From: Cokeromyces recurvatus
Lineage: Eukaryota > Mucoromycota > Mucoromycetes > Mucorales > Mucoraceae
Length of the DNA: 64,000 nt
Direction: 5' to 3'
Assembly (NCBI RefSeq): GCF_025118155.1
Contig: NW_026251411.1
Span: 248,001-312,000 of the forward strand
The position numbers and the translations under genes were made by a program. Below, piece after piece: positions 47,424 to 59,982 of this stretch (within the stretch, counting starts at the first letter, position 1; each line of letters begins with the position of its first letter). The notes under the pieces are model-generated. The model did not search any database. It saw nothing but the letters and a program-made list of their open reading frames with translations, and was not told the origin of the DNA.

Positions 47424-48608
47424 ATGAAAGACGTTATTGTGATTACAAAAGTGGATACTTTACTTGGTTATGCTCTTGCTTATCGTTTCCTTGAAGAATG
47501 GAATCGTAAAAAGTTAACAAGTCATATCGCTACTGAATTTCGATTGCTATGTCAAAACCGAGAAGGTCTAGAAGAATTAGAAATATTAGGAGGAAAGATT
47601 ATTGAAATAAAGGATGAAAAAGATGAAAACGAGCTTCGTCCGATTCTAAGACAAGTGGCCTTTCTTATGTATCTTCCTAGTGATCACGAAGAACGTTTAA
47701 AGATTGGAGAAATGGTGTTTCGTTGTGCTAAAGAAGAAGGTGTTCAATATGTGTCCATGTTTTCATTGTAAAGTATCACGAAAAAAAGAAGAAAAAAAAT
47801 TTTTTTTTTTGAATCTATACTAAATCTATCTTTTTATATATAGTATTGGCTTGGATCATCTTTCAGATCTTGACGAAAAAAGTAATCCATTTCCAAACTT
47901 GAAACAATACTATATGCTTGAACAAATGATGCCTAAATACTTTAATAAAGATTGTTACTGTATCTTTCGTTCTACTTTATGGCATCAATTCTTTTATTAT
48001 TATGGTCCAATGATAGAAGATGAAAACAAAATCAAGTTATCTGTGAATAAGGATAGTAAATGGGGGTCAATTAATTTAATGGATCTTGTTGATGCTGTCT
48101 ATTATCTTTCTTCTTCCCCTTATAAGAAAGATACGACGAATTCTCAATTTGGACAGAATTGTATCCAAGAATTAAGAAAAAAGAACAAGACCCTATTCCA
48201 ATTTACCCCTAATGATAAAACAACCACAGCGGATCGACTCGCTAAAGCCATTAGTGAAGGTTTACACGCCAAAGAAGACATTCGATATGAAAAGGTCAAG
48301 TCAGAAGAGATAATCGACTATTTAAAACGTATTCAAAGGGATAATCGTTTTCGACATAGACCTGCTTCAGAGTCAATCCTCTTACGTCGTTCTGATCATC
48401 CCAAAGAAAGATCTTATACTTTCCCCTTAGGAAAATATTTGAATGATAACGTAATCCATTACTTGATTGAATATTGGAAGTTTGCTGATGAAGGCTATAC
48501 TGATATCATTACTGATGATTTAAATGAATCTCTTGATAGAGATCCGGAAACAATGAAAGGCTCTTTAAAAATAACCGAGATCAATTTCAACGTCTTCGTT
48601 CAATATAA
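47424..48608 (+). CDS. NmrA-like Rossmann-fold protein (atypical SDR)
   Basis: NAD(P)-binding-like protein resembling the NmrA/HSCARG group, usually regulators or redox sensors and not active dehydrogenases. Starts MKDVIVITKVDTLLGYALAYRFLEEW, a beta-alpha-beta start, but the glycine motif GxxGxxG is reduced to T-LLGYA, so cofactor binding is doubtful. An intron (about 47769-47841) leads to FIGLDHLSDLDEK, then the QYYMLEQMMPKYFNKDCYC segment and WHQFFYYYG, matching the NmrA layout. Region 48120-48420 is rich in Lys and charged residues and is of unclear fold. The C-terminus needs a frame change near 48572 to read FKNNRDQFQRLRSI and stop at 48608. Exact role unknown. Confidence 0.68.
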
Positions 48609-49173
48609 ACATACCATGTATAAACATTATATATGATAAATTATAATAATTGACATTTAATGTATAATTACGTAATTTTAGTACTTGTTAATAAATAACT
48701 TGTGGTCTATAAGCGATATATTTATATACTCAACATTAGATTATTATTGGATCAACTATTACATAATTTGATAAATTTATTTTTTTTTTTTAAGTTCTGC
48801 ATTAAATAAACAAACCATGATCTGTAATATAATGAAATTGTCGATGGTCAATCTCAGCTGCCATACCCTTTATAGTAAATTCCTATTTTTTTTGTAGCCC
48901 AGACTCCTCGGGTGTTTCCAAATTTGTAACAAATGACGCTATATTACTTGGATAAAGACAAGTGAAAATCTCATTATTTTGGTCTAAAAAAAAAAAAAAA
49001 AAAAATAAAAAATAAAAATAAAAAAAATAAAAATAAAAAAAAAAAAAATACATTTATTAACTTTTTAGATAAATTCGGATTTATTATTATTGTTATTTCT
49101 TTTTCTCTTTTTTCTTTCTTTCTATTTTATTATTATTATTATTATTAACAATAAATTTTTGACATTAAGAAAA
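48609..49173. other. Intergenic region upstream of the phosphatase gene
   Basis: AT-rich, with A-rich AAAAATAAAA blocks (about 48986-49050) and a (TTA)n run (49125-49147) directly before the next ATG. No gene seen. Confidence 0.5.
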
Positions 49174-50407
49174 ATGAGTATTACATTTGAATCGCCTACA
49201 AGATATTTAAGTGATAATGATTCGAATACATCAGCACATAATTCACCTTTTATTAATAATACAATAACATCAACGAATAACAATGGATTCCCAATTGCAG
49301 CAACAGCATCAGCAACAGCAGCAACAACATCAGCAACAGCAACAGCAACAGCAAATAGTAACACAATAAATACAGCAGCAAGTGAAGCTATTTCTCGAGA
49401 ATTTATGAATGCACTTCAAACTCGTCAACTTCATACTTCTTCTACAGGCTGGTCTAAAAAGACATTACCTCCATCTTTTAGACTTTATCAATATATTCTC
49501 GAGGATTTAGCTCCTATAGAGAGTGATGCAGTCAATGAACTCTTGAAATCATCATTAAAATTATTGATCATTGATGTTAGATCATTTTCTTATTATTCAA
49601 AGTGTCGAATTCGTACTGCAATTAATATTTCTATTCCTTCTGTCTTGTTAAAACGACCTTCTTACACATTAGAAAAAATAGCGGAGTCTATTGTTTCAAG
49701 AGAGGCCGCTGATCGGTTCATGCAATTTCATAAGACTGCTACCCATATTATCTTTTATGATCATGCTTCTTCAAAACCTAGTGATTCTGGTAACTCTGCA
49801 ACTGCTATTTTGTTGGGATCAAAATTACGACAAGCTGGCTACAAGGGTCCATTAAATTACTTGCAAGGTAATTGAAATCAATATTATATATATATATATA
49901 TATCGTATTAAATAGGCTACAAAATAATATTATAGGTGGATTAGATACTTTTAGTCATTTATATACTGAGCAATGTGAATCTGCCCCTTTAGAATCAGAA
50001 CGAAGTAAAAGGATCAAGTCAAATGAACTCGTTCCATCAAATAAAATCATGGCTCTTCCTCTTCCTCTTCCTCCTCCTACACATATCGTATTGCCTACAT
50101 CGAATAAAACTACTGTCGTTAATCCATTCTTTACTAATATTCGTCAAAATTTGGAATTATCTCATGGTCCATTACAAGAACGTTTTCATATTCGATTACC
50201 TCCAGGTCTTCATCATAAAGACGGTGTCATTAAAAATAATCATCATCATCATCCAACTATCAATAGTAGTAGTCCTCCCTGTTATCATCCAAGGTATGGT
50301 TTGGCTGGTAGTACTGTAGATGCTCAAGGTAACTTTATTTTACCTATTTGGTTAAGAGAAATGATAAAGCTTGATAATGGTCCAAAAAAGTTAGCTGAAA
50401 TGTACGA

Positions 50408-50444
<37 letters not shown>

Positions 50445-51893
50445 AAATAAATAAATAAATGTAAAAGTTTGAATATTTAATGTATCACTAACATGTATGA
50501 CATCATGGTATTCTATTATATAGAAGTTGGAACGTATAGAGCAAACTCGGCTGTCAACTATCATGAAATATCATACTCAGCATAATGATCGACCCTTCCC
50601 TTTTAGTATAGCTTCAAGTATGGAAAAAGGTGCATTAAATCGATATACAAATATTTGGCCATACGGTATGACAAATAATAATAATAATAATATCACCTAT
50701 TTTTATATTTATATAACTTGCACGCATGTATAGAATATTCAAGAGTTAAATTAAAAAATAATAAGGATGACTACATTAATGCCAATCGTATACAATTTGC
50801 TAGCATTAAACAAGATATTCGATCTTCCACTCCTAGTAGAAATAATAGTAAACAAGAACTTGAACTTGAACAAAAGGGGCTCTTAAGTGAGACCTCTGTT
50901 TATACCATGAATAATTCAGCAACAGCAACAGATTTAATTTGTCAACGTCCTTACATCTCTACTCAGGGACCGTTACCTACTACTTATAATGACTTTTGGC
51001 GAATGGTTTGGGATGAAAACTCATCCGTCATCGTCATGCTAACTCAAGAAATGGAAATGAATAAGGTAATGAATAATAATAATAATAAAATGAAATAAAA
51101 ATAATGAATCATCATCATCATCATCTTGATTCACATTTCTATCATTGTAGATCAAATGTCATCGCTATTGGCCATCTACTCTGGGTATACCACAAACGTA
51201 TGGTTCATTAACAGTGACTCTCTTATCTGAATCAAAACAAGCGGTTCATAATCTAAATGACAAACGAGTTCATGAAGATGAATGTATCATCATTCGAAAG
51301 TTAAGTCTGTCATCATCATCATTAACCAGAGAAATCACACAGCTTCAATATATGGGATGGACCGATTTTGGTACACCAGATAGACCTTTAGGTCTCCTTC
51401 AAGTCGTTCATTTAGCAGATAAAGCACATGAAACGGAGGGACCCATGATTGTTCATTGTTCTGCAGGTTGCGGTCGTTCAGGCACCTTTTGTGTGATTGA
51501 TACGATGATTCAACGACTCTGGCATGAACGAGACATTTTCACAAATCAGACCTCCATGCATGACTTGATCTGGGAGACGGTCTGTCGCTTTAGAGAGCAA
51601 CGAATGAGTATGGTTCAAACGCATCGTCAATTTGTCTTTTGTTATGAGGCTATCCTCTGGTGGTTACTCGGTCATGGTTATTTGCCCAAGGAAGAACAAA
51701 ACAGGACAGCAGGAGGGTCTCCAGGTCCTGATAATAGTAGTAGTAATAATAGAGTTATTAAACCATTAAGTCGAAGTGTTTCTCCAATCATAAGAGCCCG
51801 CTCATGGTAGCAGGTAGTCATCATACTACTGATGATGAACAGGGCTCCTCTTCTGTTGGAAGTATGTTAGATGATTTTAAAGAATTATTGTAA
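49174..51893 (+). CDS. Protein tyrosine phosphatase with N-terminal rhodanese domain (Pyp/Ptp2-like)
   Basis: Classical PTP, probably acting on stress or mating MAP kinases as S. pombe Pyp1/2 and yeast Ptp2/3 do. The N-terminus has an Ala/Thr run (49300-49385). A rhodanese-like domain follows ([20 protein letters not shown]...[22 protein letters not shown]) without an evident active Cys loop, so it likely serves kinase docking. The PTP domain is split over four exons: [56 protein letters not shown], the [13 protein letters not shown] loop, then the catalytic P-loop [13 protein letters not shown] (about 51450-51490) and [20 protein letters not shown]. Cys and Arg of the P-loop are intact. The WPD loop reads WTD. 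A frame change near 51800 moves the end to 51893 (MLDDFKELL). A 31-nt A run lies in the intron at about 50411-50441. Confidence 0.88.
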
Positions 51894-52103
51894 ATAATAA
51901 ATATCATATAAATATGTATGTATACACACACATATATATATAAATCATAACTATATATTTATTAATATAAAATAAAGGATTAATTTGTTTATATATATAT
52001 GAAACAGAAAAACACACACACACATAAAGGGAAAAGGAATCTATACACAAAGCAAGTAAAAGAAAATATACAAATTAATTTTAAAAACGAGGAGCAACGA
52101 TAT

Positions 52104-53634
52104 TTAATCGAGTAACTCGTCTCTTTGGCACTTTTTTATGTCGAAAGGAAGAGGTATTGTTAAGGGATTTCTATAGGGTAAACTACGGAAAGTAAAGTGT
52201 GAGATAGTGTCAGTTAAAGGAGATAAGGTATAATTCACTGTAGTTAATTGTGATAATTGTCGCACCATTCGATTTTCAAATGGTTTCAAAATAACTGTCT
52301 TTTCTTCTTCTGTGAAAAAATAATCAGTATCATTATTGTCTTGAGTATGAAAAGAGAACGATGTAAATTCCGAAATTTCTTCTTCTGCTATTGATGTTTC
52401 TTCATAATAACAAGGTGCCTCTAGTTGACTTATGCTGTCTTCTTGTGATGGTATAGAAACTGTATAGCCTAATTGAGGTGTTATAAACTGTCGATTATGT
52501 GTAAATAAATTAGCCACAGTTATTGGTGCTGTTGGCTTTTTATTCAATTCAGGATGATAATAACATAGATTATCTGTTGAAAAATCAGTTATTGTAGGAG
52601 TCATGATAGTAGAACTTGAGGATAAATAATCATCCATAAAATGAGTATCATAGCCATCATCTGTCATTAAACTTGGTGTATATAAACTACTTGTTTGACT
52701 AAAATCTAATTCTGGTAAACTAAGATCATTATGACTAGAAAATGTATTTGATCTAACTCGCATAAAAGACGATGATGAAACTGAAAAGGCACGACGTAAA
52801 CAAGGTTCTGATAAACAGATAGAAGAAGGTCTCTCTTCTTGCTGTTGCAATAATTTTAATTGACGTTCTTCTTGCTCTTTCTTTCTCTTCTTTTCTTCTT
52901 CTAATTGAATATATTTTAAACTCAAGTTATGAATCATGACTGGTAAATCTTCTTGTAGCATATTCCTTAATTGTGCTTCAATTTGTCGTTGTAAAAAGTC
53001 ACGCAGGATTGAGATAGAATCAAATGTAGAACTGATACGAATACTTTCAAGTGGATCATTTTTAAATACAAGTGTCACTCCTTTTGTCTTTGAAACAACC
53101 AATACCACAATACCTCGTAATTTAAGATCACTAATACGAAGGACCATAGGAACTACGAGTGGTTGATCAGCGGCCAATACGCTTGGCCTAGAATGGCGTG
53201 GTAGTTCAGATGTTTTTGCATGCATTGGATTTGCCTAGAGAGGAAAAGGATAAATTATGAGTCATGTTATGAAGATAAAAAAAAAATAAAGTCACTTTAC
53301 TTGAACTTTTGTTTTTATCTCTATATAGGCATCACCAGCATATTTTAACTTGAAAATACCTCTGAATTTGTCATTCACAAGTTCTCCAATTTCTAATATT
53401 TCTAATTCTGGAGGCTAATAAAAACATTCATTAAGAGAGAACAAAAAAAAATTTTTTTCTTCATATATTTTTACAAAGATAATTTACCTTTGTGCCCATA
53501 TGTAATTCTTTTACTGTAATATGATCAACAATTACAGAAGGTTTATTTCCTTTGTTCATGGCCGTTTCTAATTGTGATTTTGCTTCTTTATAAAATTCAT
53601 TGTCAAATTCAGGCCAATTAAATCGGAATGCCAT
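52104..53634 (-). CDS. MDM34: ERMES complex subunit Mdm34
   Basis: Outer-mitochondrial-membrane component of the ER-mitochondria tether, carrying an SMP lipid-transfer domain. Starts at ATG 53634, [21 protein letters not shown]. Continues with [30 protein letters not shown] across intron 53415-53487, [25 protein letters not shown] across a second intron, then [52 protein letters not shown]. This is the signature order of Mdm34 from its first residue. After the SMP domain the protein is Lys/Glu/Gln-rich, then Ser-rich and low-complexity, ending RDELLD. Frame is clean throughout. The ERMES complex supports a fungal origin of the window. It converges with the phosphatase gene, with 210 bp between stops. 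Confidence 0.93.
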
Positions 53635-53854
53635 TGTTCTATTTCTTTTATTCTGTTATATGAGGCAGTTATATTATTTACAAGTAAAGCAGAGAGAGAG
53701 AGAAAAAAAACAAAAAAAAAAACACTATTCTACAAAAAGAAAAAAAAAATTAAAAAAAGGAAAGATTTGCGGGGGTAGTAACCAGACTTAGACTTTTTTT
53801 TTCTTTCTTTTTCGTCTGTAGTACAGGCTCCCTGAGTGCTTAGAATGAAATTTG

Positions 53855-53900
<46 letters not shown>

Positions 53901-54407
53901 TGTTATGTACTATTCCGTTATGGGCAGCTTCATGAGTTTTATTAGTTATTCAATCATTTTACTTTTAAAGTATTAGGCTAAACTTGTTATTATTATTAGT
54001 CACAAATTTCTTCTCCTTACTAAAAGCCCCGAAGAATCAATCACCTCATTAATAAAAGAAAATGGATGCTAAAATTTTCTTGCCGTTTTAGAAAATATTA
54101 TGACTCAATTTTACTACTTGAAATGTCAAAGTATTTTAAATAGCTCGAATATGATGTGGGTAAAAATATCGAAATAATTTAATTTCCGCGTAGAATATAC
54201 GTCATCAGTTCGGATATTGATTTTCACTCGTAAAAAATAATAATAAAAATAATAATAATAAAAAATATCGAGGGTGGGGCTGAAGGGAGGGGTAAAGTTA
54301 TTGTACTGCCTATATACATTACTCTTGAAGCCCCGCATTTTATTCTTTTTTTTTGTTTTTTTTTAACTTATTATCTCCCCACTCTTATTTATTATATAAT
54401 AACGAAC
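53635..54407. promoter_or_regulatory. Divergent region between MDM34 and RIP1
   Basis: About 770 bp between two divergent genes for mitochondrial proteins. Contains an A run of about 50 nt (53849-53897), smaller A/T runs and a GC-richer block near 54275-54295. The frames here are not gene-like. A shared promoter is possible, but no element can be named. Confidence 0.5.
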
Positions 54408-55438
54408 ATGGCCTCATTGTCACGTTCATTCGCATCTGCCATTGCTAACCGTTCTTATACAAATGTTCCTGCCTCTGCAACTGCATTGAAACGAGTTTTT
54501 AGCCTTTCTTCCAGCAAAGAAGATGAGCAACAAGAAGTTCACAACAGTCAACCCTTGTTCAGTACACCTATTAAGCATCGATCTGCTGGCGGTTTAGTTA
54601 ATAGATCAACTGTTAATGGTATCTTATTATAAAAACGTATTATGCCATTGAAAAAAAAAAACAAACTAAGTTTTATAATTTATATATATATATATATAGT
54701 TGGAACTATTAATGATTTCCAATTACGTCGTAACCATACTACTTCCATTCCCGACTTCTCCAAATATAAAAAGGACAAGACAAGTGGAGAAGCTAGCCGT
54801 AACTTTTCATACATGATGATTGGTGCTACTGGCTTAATTTCTGCTGCTGGTGCACAAGCAACTGTATCTGATTTTTTGGCCAACATGTCTGCTTCTGCTG
54901 ATGTCTTGGCCTTGGCTAAGGTCGAAGTTGATTTGGCCTCGATCCCTGAGGGAAAGAATGTGACGATTAAATGGAGAGGAAAGCCTGTTTTTATTCGTCA
55001 TCGTACTCAATCTGAAATTTCTGAGGCTAATGAAGTTAACATTCAAGAACTGCGTGATCCTCAACAAGATGTTGAAAGAGTAAAGGATCCTGAATGGCTT
55101 GTTATGTTGGGTGTCTGTACCCATTTGTAAGTAAAGAGGAAGAAGAAGAGAGGAAAAAAAACAAAGAGATAGAGAGAGAGAATAGAAACTAAACTTACAT
55201 TATATATTAGGGGTTGTGTACCTATTGGTGAAGCTGGTGATTATGGTGGATGGTACTGTCCTTGTCATGGTTCTCACTATGATATCTCTGGTCGTATTCG
55301 TAAGGGTCCTGCTCCACTCAACCTTGAAATTCCCGGTAAGTTTTATAATTAGTGATATTTGAATACTTGTAACTTAGTTTTTTTTTGTGTAATAAATTAG
55401 AATATAACTTCTCGGACAATAAGCTTATTATTGGTTAG
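54408..55438 (+). CDS. RIP1: Rieske iron-sulfur protein of cytochrome bc1 complex
   Basis: Carries electrons from ubiquinol to cytochrome c1 in complex III. Exons 54408-54618, 54700-55126, 55211-55335 and 55401-55438. A long basic presequence ([19 protein letters not shown]...) is followed by [11 protein letters not shown], one membrane segment ([21 protein letters not shown]) and the hinge. The soluble domain has [42 protein letters not shown] (the Cys and His ligands of the 2Fe-2S cluster plus the disulfide cysteines) and the final [13 protein letters not shown]. All splice junctions are in phase and no frame break is needed. The presequence is unusually long, with Ser/Glu/Gln content near its end. 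Confidence 0.96.
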
Positions 55439-55765
55439 ATCTATTTATATTAAAGAAAATAAATTGGTTTTTGATTTGTTTATAATATATTATGTAATAT
55501 TTAATAATAAGACATAGTATACATGTATTATTATTAAGTTGGTTATCAATAGCATACAGACGCATTATAATATCTAAAAGAAGGTCAGAACAGGGTTAGT
55601 TGTTGTGCGGAGATTCAAATTATAGTTTTAATTTATGGTTTCAAATGAAATTTCCCCTTCCTCCTTTTAATTCTTTTTATATATGTTTATATTGTATTAA
55701 ATCTATTAATTACTACTATTCTTTCCTTTCATTATATATTATTAACACGTATACACATACATACA

Positions 55766-55796
<31 letters not shown>

Positions 55797-55846
55797 CGTC
55801 ATTGTAGTATTATATTAACATTTAAAAAGAGATCAAAAAAAAAATA
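55439..55846. other. Intergenic region with (ACAT)n repeat
   Basis: Between RIP1 and the YTP1-like gene on the same strand. About nine ACAT/CATA units at 55757-55795. No gene. Confidence 0.55.
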
Positions 55847-57957
55847 ATGGACACATTGTCTATTCAGTCATTTCCAACTCATGTACTTTTTAAACAATCT
55901 ATTGTCATCATACATTATATATCTATGGTTATTGCATTTCTCGGCTGTCATCCTTTATTATTAACACAACAACTACGAAGACAGAAGATATACATTCAAA
56001 GTATCTTTATATTATTTGCTTTGATCGGATTTATTTCTGGATTTTTCATTATCACTTTGCGGCAACTACAAAAAGGCATCTTTATGATTGTCTTTGTTTC
56101 ATTATTCTTTCTTGTATTCACTCAAATACTAGTTTCAATCTATCGATTTAAACGACGGATAATTTATTTTAAAAAAAATATACCAAAATGGGTTGATTTA
56201 GCATTGGCATGGCTTATTTTGTTGGCAGCCGTAAGTTATCTAAGTTATACTGCTCTTTTATTTACAGAGAGTTGCCCGAGTGATAGTCATGACGACAGCA
56301 GCTATCATCCAGCCTCATGTATCATGCCAGTTACTATGGGAACAGGTTTCCTTGTCTATGGAACCCTCATCTTACTACATCTGCTTTCTATTATCCATAT
56401 ACCGCGTCCTTCTACTCCAGAATATTATGAAGGCATCATTATCACCTTCTGGGGATTTATTAGTTTATTTTTGGCTGGTATATATATATATATTTGATCC
56501 TCATTCTTGACAATGATATGCTTACTTATTCTATTTTATATTTAGATACACCTATTATAGGATCGGAATGGCGGGCAATCTTTAGGTCTATTATGGTTTA
56601 CAGGTGGTGTGTTTTCAATTAGTTTAAGTGTACAAACATGGATTCCAGCTCTTAGAGAAAGAACATAATAAATGCCTTTATTATATGTTTAACAGGCAGA
56701 GGTAGTCATATTTTTAGAAACTTATACATATATTGATATATATATATATTTTGTCTGCTATAATAGCTATTGTTAGAGGATTAACTCAAACAGATGATCC
56801 TTACTGCAGAAGTACACACTATGTTAGGTTATTTATTCATTATCGGAGCCATAGCTCGCTTATTCAAATTATATTTCGTAAATCACCAGCTGATAATTTA
56901 CCCCATCGAATGTTTCAACCACATACAGATACAACTAATTTAATAGATGATGATGACGATGACAATGATAACACACTTTTATCAACACCAAGTCATTATC
57001 AAAGAAATGTAGACACAAGTTTATTTTCGCATCCATTACACTTGTTACAGGATTATTAGCATCTCTTTTATCGATTTGTGGAGGAATTTTATTGATGGGA
57101 TCCAATGTGGGTTGGATTCGTTATATGCGATTTTATATTAAAGATCCGTCAACTTATGTCAATTTGATATTAGCAGCTGCATTTCTATGGTCTACTTATG
57201 TATTCTTACTCTGTACAATATATAAAAAGTTTAAAAGTAAGAAATGCAATTCATCATATGAATATATTGAGCTCAATAATAGTGAAGAGAGACAGCAGCA
57301 CAGCAACATCAACAACAACAACAATGTCATCATCATCATTATCATCTTATTTCGAGGATGTTGAAAGGAAATCTTCTTCAGTAGACAGTATACCATCATT
57401 ATCGTCTACTACTACTACTAATAATAATCATCATCCAATCACTTTATCTCCCACATTATTACCATCATCATCCAATACCTTACCATCTACAACAGTAACA
57501 ATGCCATTATTTGAACAGCGATGATAATAATATGGAGAAAACAATCCGTCCATCAGAATATCGTGCTAAACGACGTTCGCTTCTCTTAACCCAGAATTCT
57601 ACTGTGAATCATAATAATAATAGTAATAGTAATAGTAGTAATATTAATAATAAAAGAGTGAGACGACTATCGAATAATTATGGAGTAGGAGTATATTGCC
57701 TGATGATTGTGTGATATCACCAACAAGTAAACAATCATTCTATTACGCTGCTGCTGCTGTTGATAATAATAGACGTTCATGGAGGTCTTCTATGACGACT
57801 ACTACAGGATCATTCTCTGTAGGTTTTTATTCAGAAGAAAACGAAGAAGAAGAAGAAGAAGGAAAGAAATGTATCCTCTATATCAGAGCAAAGGTCTTCT
57901 CCTTGTACATCTTCTCAGTTAGAACAATATAATATGGTGATAATGATAATGAAATAA
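55847..57957 (+). CDS. YTP1-like multi-pass membrane protein
   Basis: Integral membrane protein resembling fungal Ytp1 (function unknown). Opens MDTLSIQSFPTHVLFKQSIVIIHYISM, with hydrophobic segments at about 55900-55960, 55990-56050, 56060-56130, 56180-56250 and 56320-56400. The conserved signature STPEYYEGIIITFWGFISLF lies at about 56415-56470. After an intron, SEWR, GGVFSISLSVQTWIPALRER and the EVHTMLGYLFIIGAIARLFKL segment (about 56800-56870, in another frame) fit the family. The next parts include LLASLLSICGGILLMGSNVGW and LAAAFLWSTYVFLLCTIYKKF, then a long Ser/Thr/Asn-rich cytosolic tail. At least four frame changes (near 56560, 56790, 57020, 57240 and in the tail) are needed. The end at 57957 is approximate. 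Family assignment is by segment order and is moderate. Confidence 0.65.
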
Positions 57958-58462
57958 CATCTTATATGAGGAAGGTCAGTTGTGTTATAAAACAAAAAGT
58001 GGGAAACGAAAGGAAGAACAACTAACATCTCGTTATTCTAATATACTGAAGAAGAAGATTTTTATGTTAGTAGTAGTGGTTATCTTCAGGAGAAGCAAAG
58101 ATGACCAAAATAAACAAACCAAAAAAAAAAGGATAAACACATACACAACACATACACATATATAAATAAATATGTATATACCACTCTTTTTATTTATTTA
58201 TTTATTTTTTTTTTTAATCAATTATTATGCTTCTTGTTGTTGGTTTTAAACCTGTAATTTATGTCTGCGCTTTATTTTCCCCAATTAAAATAAAATTTCA
58301 CATTCATAATAAGAAGCGAAACAAGATTGATTTAATGGATAAAATATATAAATACAACTATAAGATTCCATTTTGTTTATTTTTTTTAATCTTTTTTTTT
58401 TCTTTATATTTTTTTTTAATCTTTATATTATCTTATCTGATATGCAAATTCAAGTTTTATAC
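57958..58462. other. Region between the YTP1-like gene and the bZIP gene
   Basis: Low-complexity, with T runs (58203-58216, 58379-58415). A 3' splice-like TTTTATACAG at about 58453-58462 suggests that the last part is an intron of the bZIP gene and that its first exon lies within this region; that exon was not identified with confidence. Confidence 0.4.
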
Positions 58463-58826
58463 AGACTCTTTAAGTTCGGATGATTCATTTGAGTGGAGCA
58501 GTGATTCTGTTCCAAAGACAAAGAGAAAAATAACAAGAAAAAGTAAACATATAAACATATTTTACTTCAATCGTATATTTCTAATAGAAGTTACTTTATT
58601 TTATACAGCAAAGACAATAAAAAAAAACCTACTTCAGCGGGTATTTAATTAACAAAAAACAAACAAAAATTAAAACCGAATTGCCCGATCTGTGATTTAA
58701 ACTGAGCTTTTTTTTTTTTTTTTTCATAGCTTCTACCATTAAAAAACCAAAGAAACCTGGACGAAAGCCTATGGTGGAATCTTCTGATGTATGAGTATAA
58801 TATCATCTTTTCAATATCTGAAACTT

Positions 58827-58860
<34 letters not shown>

Positions 58861-59982
58861 TATAGGAGTTACCACTGACCCTAAATTAAAAAGAAAAGCA
58901 CAGAACCGTGCAGCCCAAGAGCTTTTAGAGAACGTAAAAACAATTTGTAAATGAATTGCAGGCACAAATACAGAATTAAAGGCAGCTAAGGAAAAGCGTG
59001 AAAAGGAACTTTCAAGAGAGAATGCTCGTTTGAAAAAGGAAAATGAAAGATTAAAGGAAGAAAATTATATTCTGAAGGATGCAAAGTTTACATTTGAATT
59101 CCTCATAAAACGTTAGGGAATGACGTAAGAAGGAAATGTTTAAAACAGAGGAAGAGTTACAAGTAACGACGAATACAATGAATATACAACCTGTTATTCA
59201 TGATGAGCAAGTGAACATAATATCACAAGAGGATATTTCTGAGTTATCATCCTCACCTTTATCTGAAGCTACTACCACTTTCTCTGTATCTGATACATGT
59301 GCTAATAATAACGATTGTTGTTGTCATTTTTCAGAGAGCTTGAGTTCAGCTATGTTTGACTCTGAATCCTCAAATACAGATTGCCTCACTTCAAACGCTG
59401 TAACAACAACAACGACAAACAACAACAACAACAACAGCAGCAGCAGCAGCAGCAACAGTAGCAACAACATCAACAATACCTAATTTTACTTTTGCAAGCC
59501 AAACACCCACATCTGACCTATTCCATGGCAAAGATAATAATTTATTCTTAACAGATTATCAGTTACCTTTATTAAATACAGCACCAATCGCCATGGATAA
59601 TAGCTTTTCAATGATAAATGATTCATCATTTTCAGCATATTTGGAACAGATGGTTTGTTAGATACTACTATAATAACGTCTTGAACCCTTTCATACTACT
59701 GCCGACTTGGATCCATTATTTTCTGAGCAAATGCAAGCTCTCTTTGAACAACATCGTAATAGCAATGACCCCTTTTTGAAATGTGCACCGAGAATGAAAA
59801 ACCATGTAAAAAAAAAGTGATTCATGTCTTAAAAAATGCTAAAGGGGCCAATCGACGAGTTTATCAAGTGAATCAAGACGTCAAGAGTTATTGCCCAAAT
59901 ATTGACTTGGATCAATTATGTGATGATTTAAAAAAAAAATTCGTTTGATTCAAACCATATTTTAACGGATGAAGATGTTTGA
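58463..59982 (+). CDS. AP-1/Yap1-like bZIP transcription factor
   Basis: Basic-leucine-zipper regulator, related to oxidative-stress factors Yap1/Pap1. Pieces: SSDDSFEWSSDSVPKTKRK; KKPKKPGRKPMVESSD; the basic region DPKLKRKAQNRAAQ, then AFRERKNN in the next frame, followed by ELQAQIQ and a leucine-zipper coiled coil EKREKELSRENARLKKENERLKEEN (about 58990-59080). QNRAAQ-AFRERK is the Yap-family DNA-contact signature. A long Ser/Asn/Thr-rich region follows. The C-terminus contains EMCTENEKPCKKK, then YCPNIDLDQLCDDLKKK, resembling the cysteine-rich Crm1-export region of Yap1 (C..IDIDGLCSELK). Frame changes are needed near 58920, 58960, 59110, 59670, 59790 and 59935. Two introns (about 58532-58729, 58790-58865) contain T runs. 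The first exon is not identified. Confidence 0.72.
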
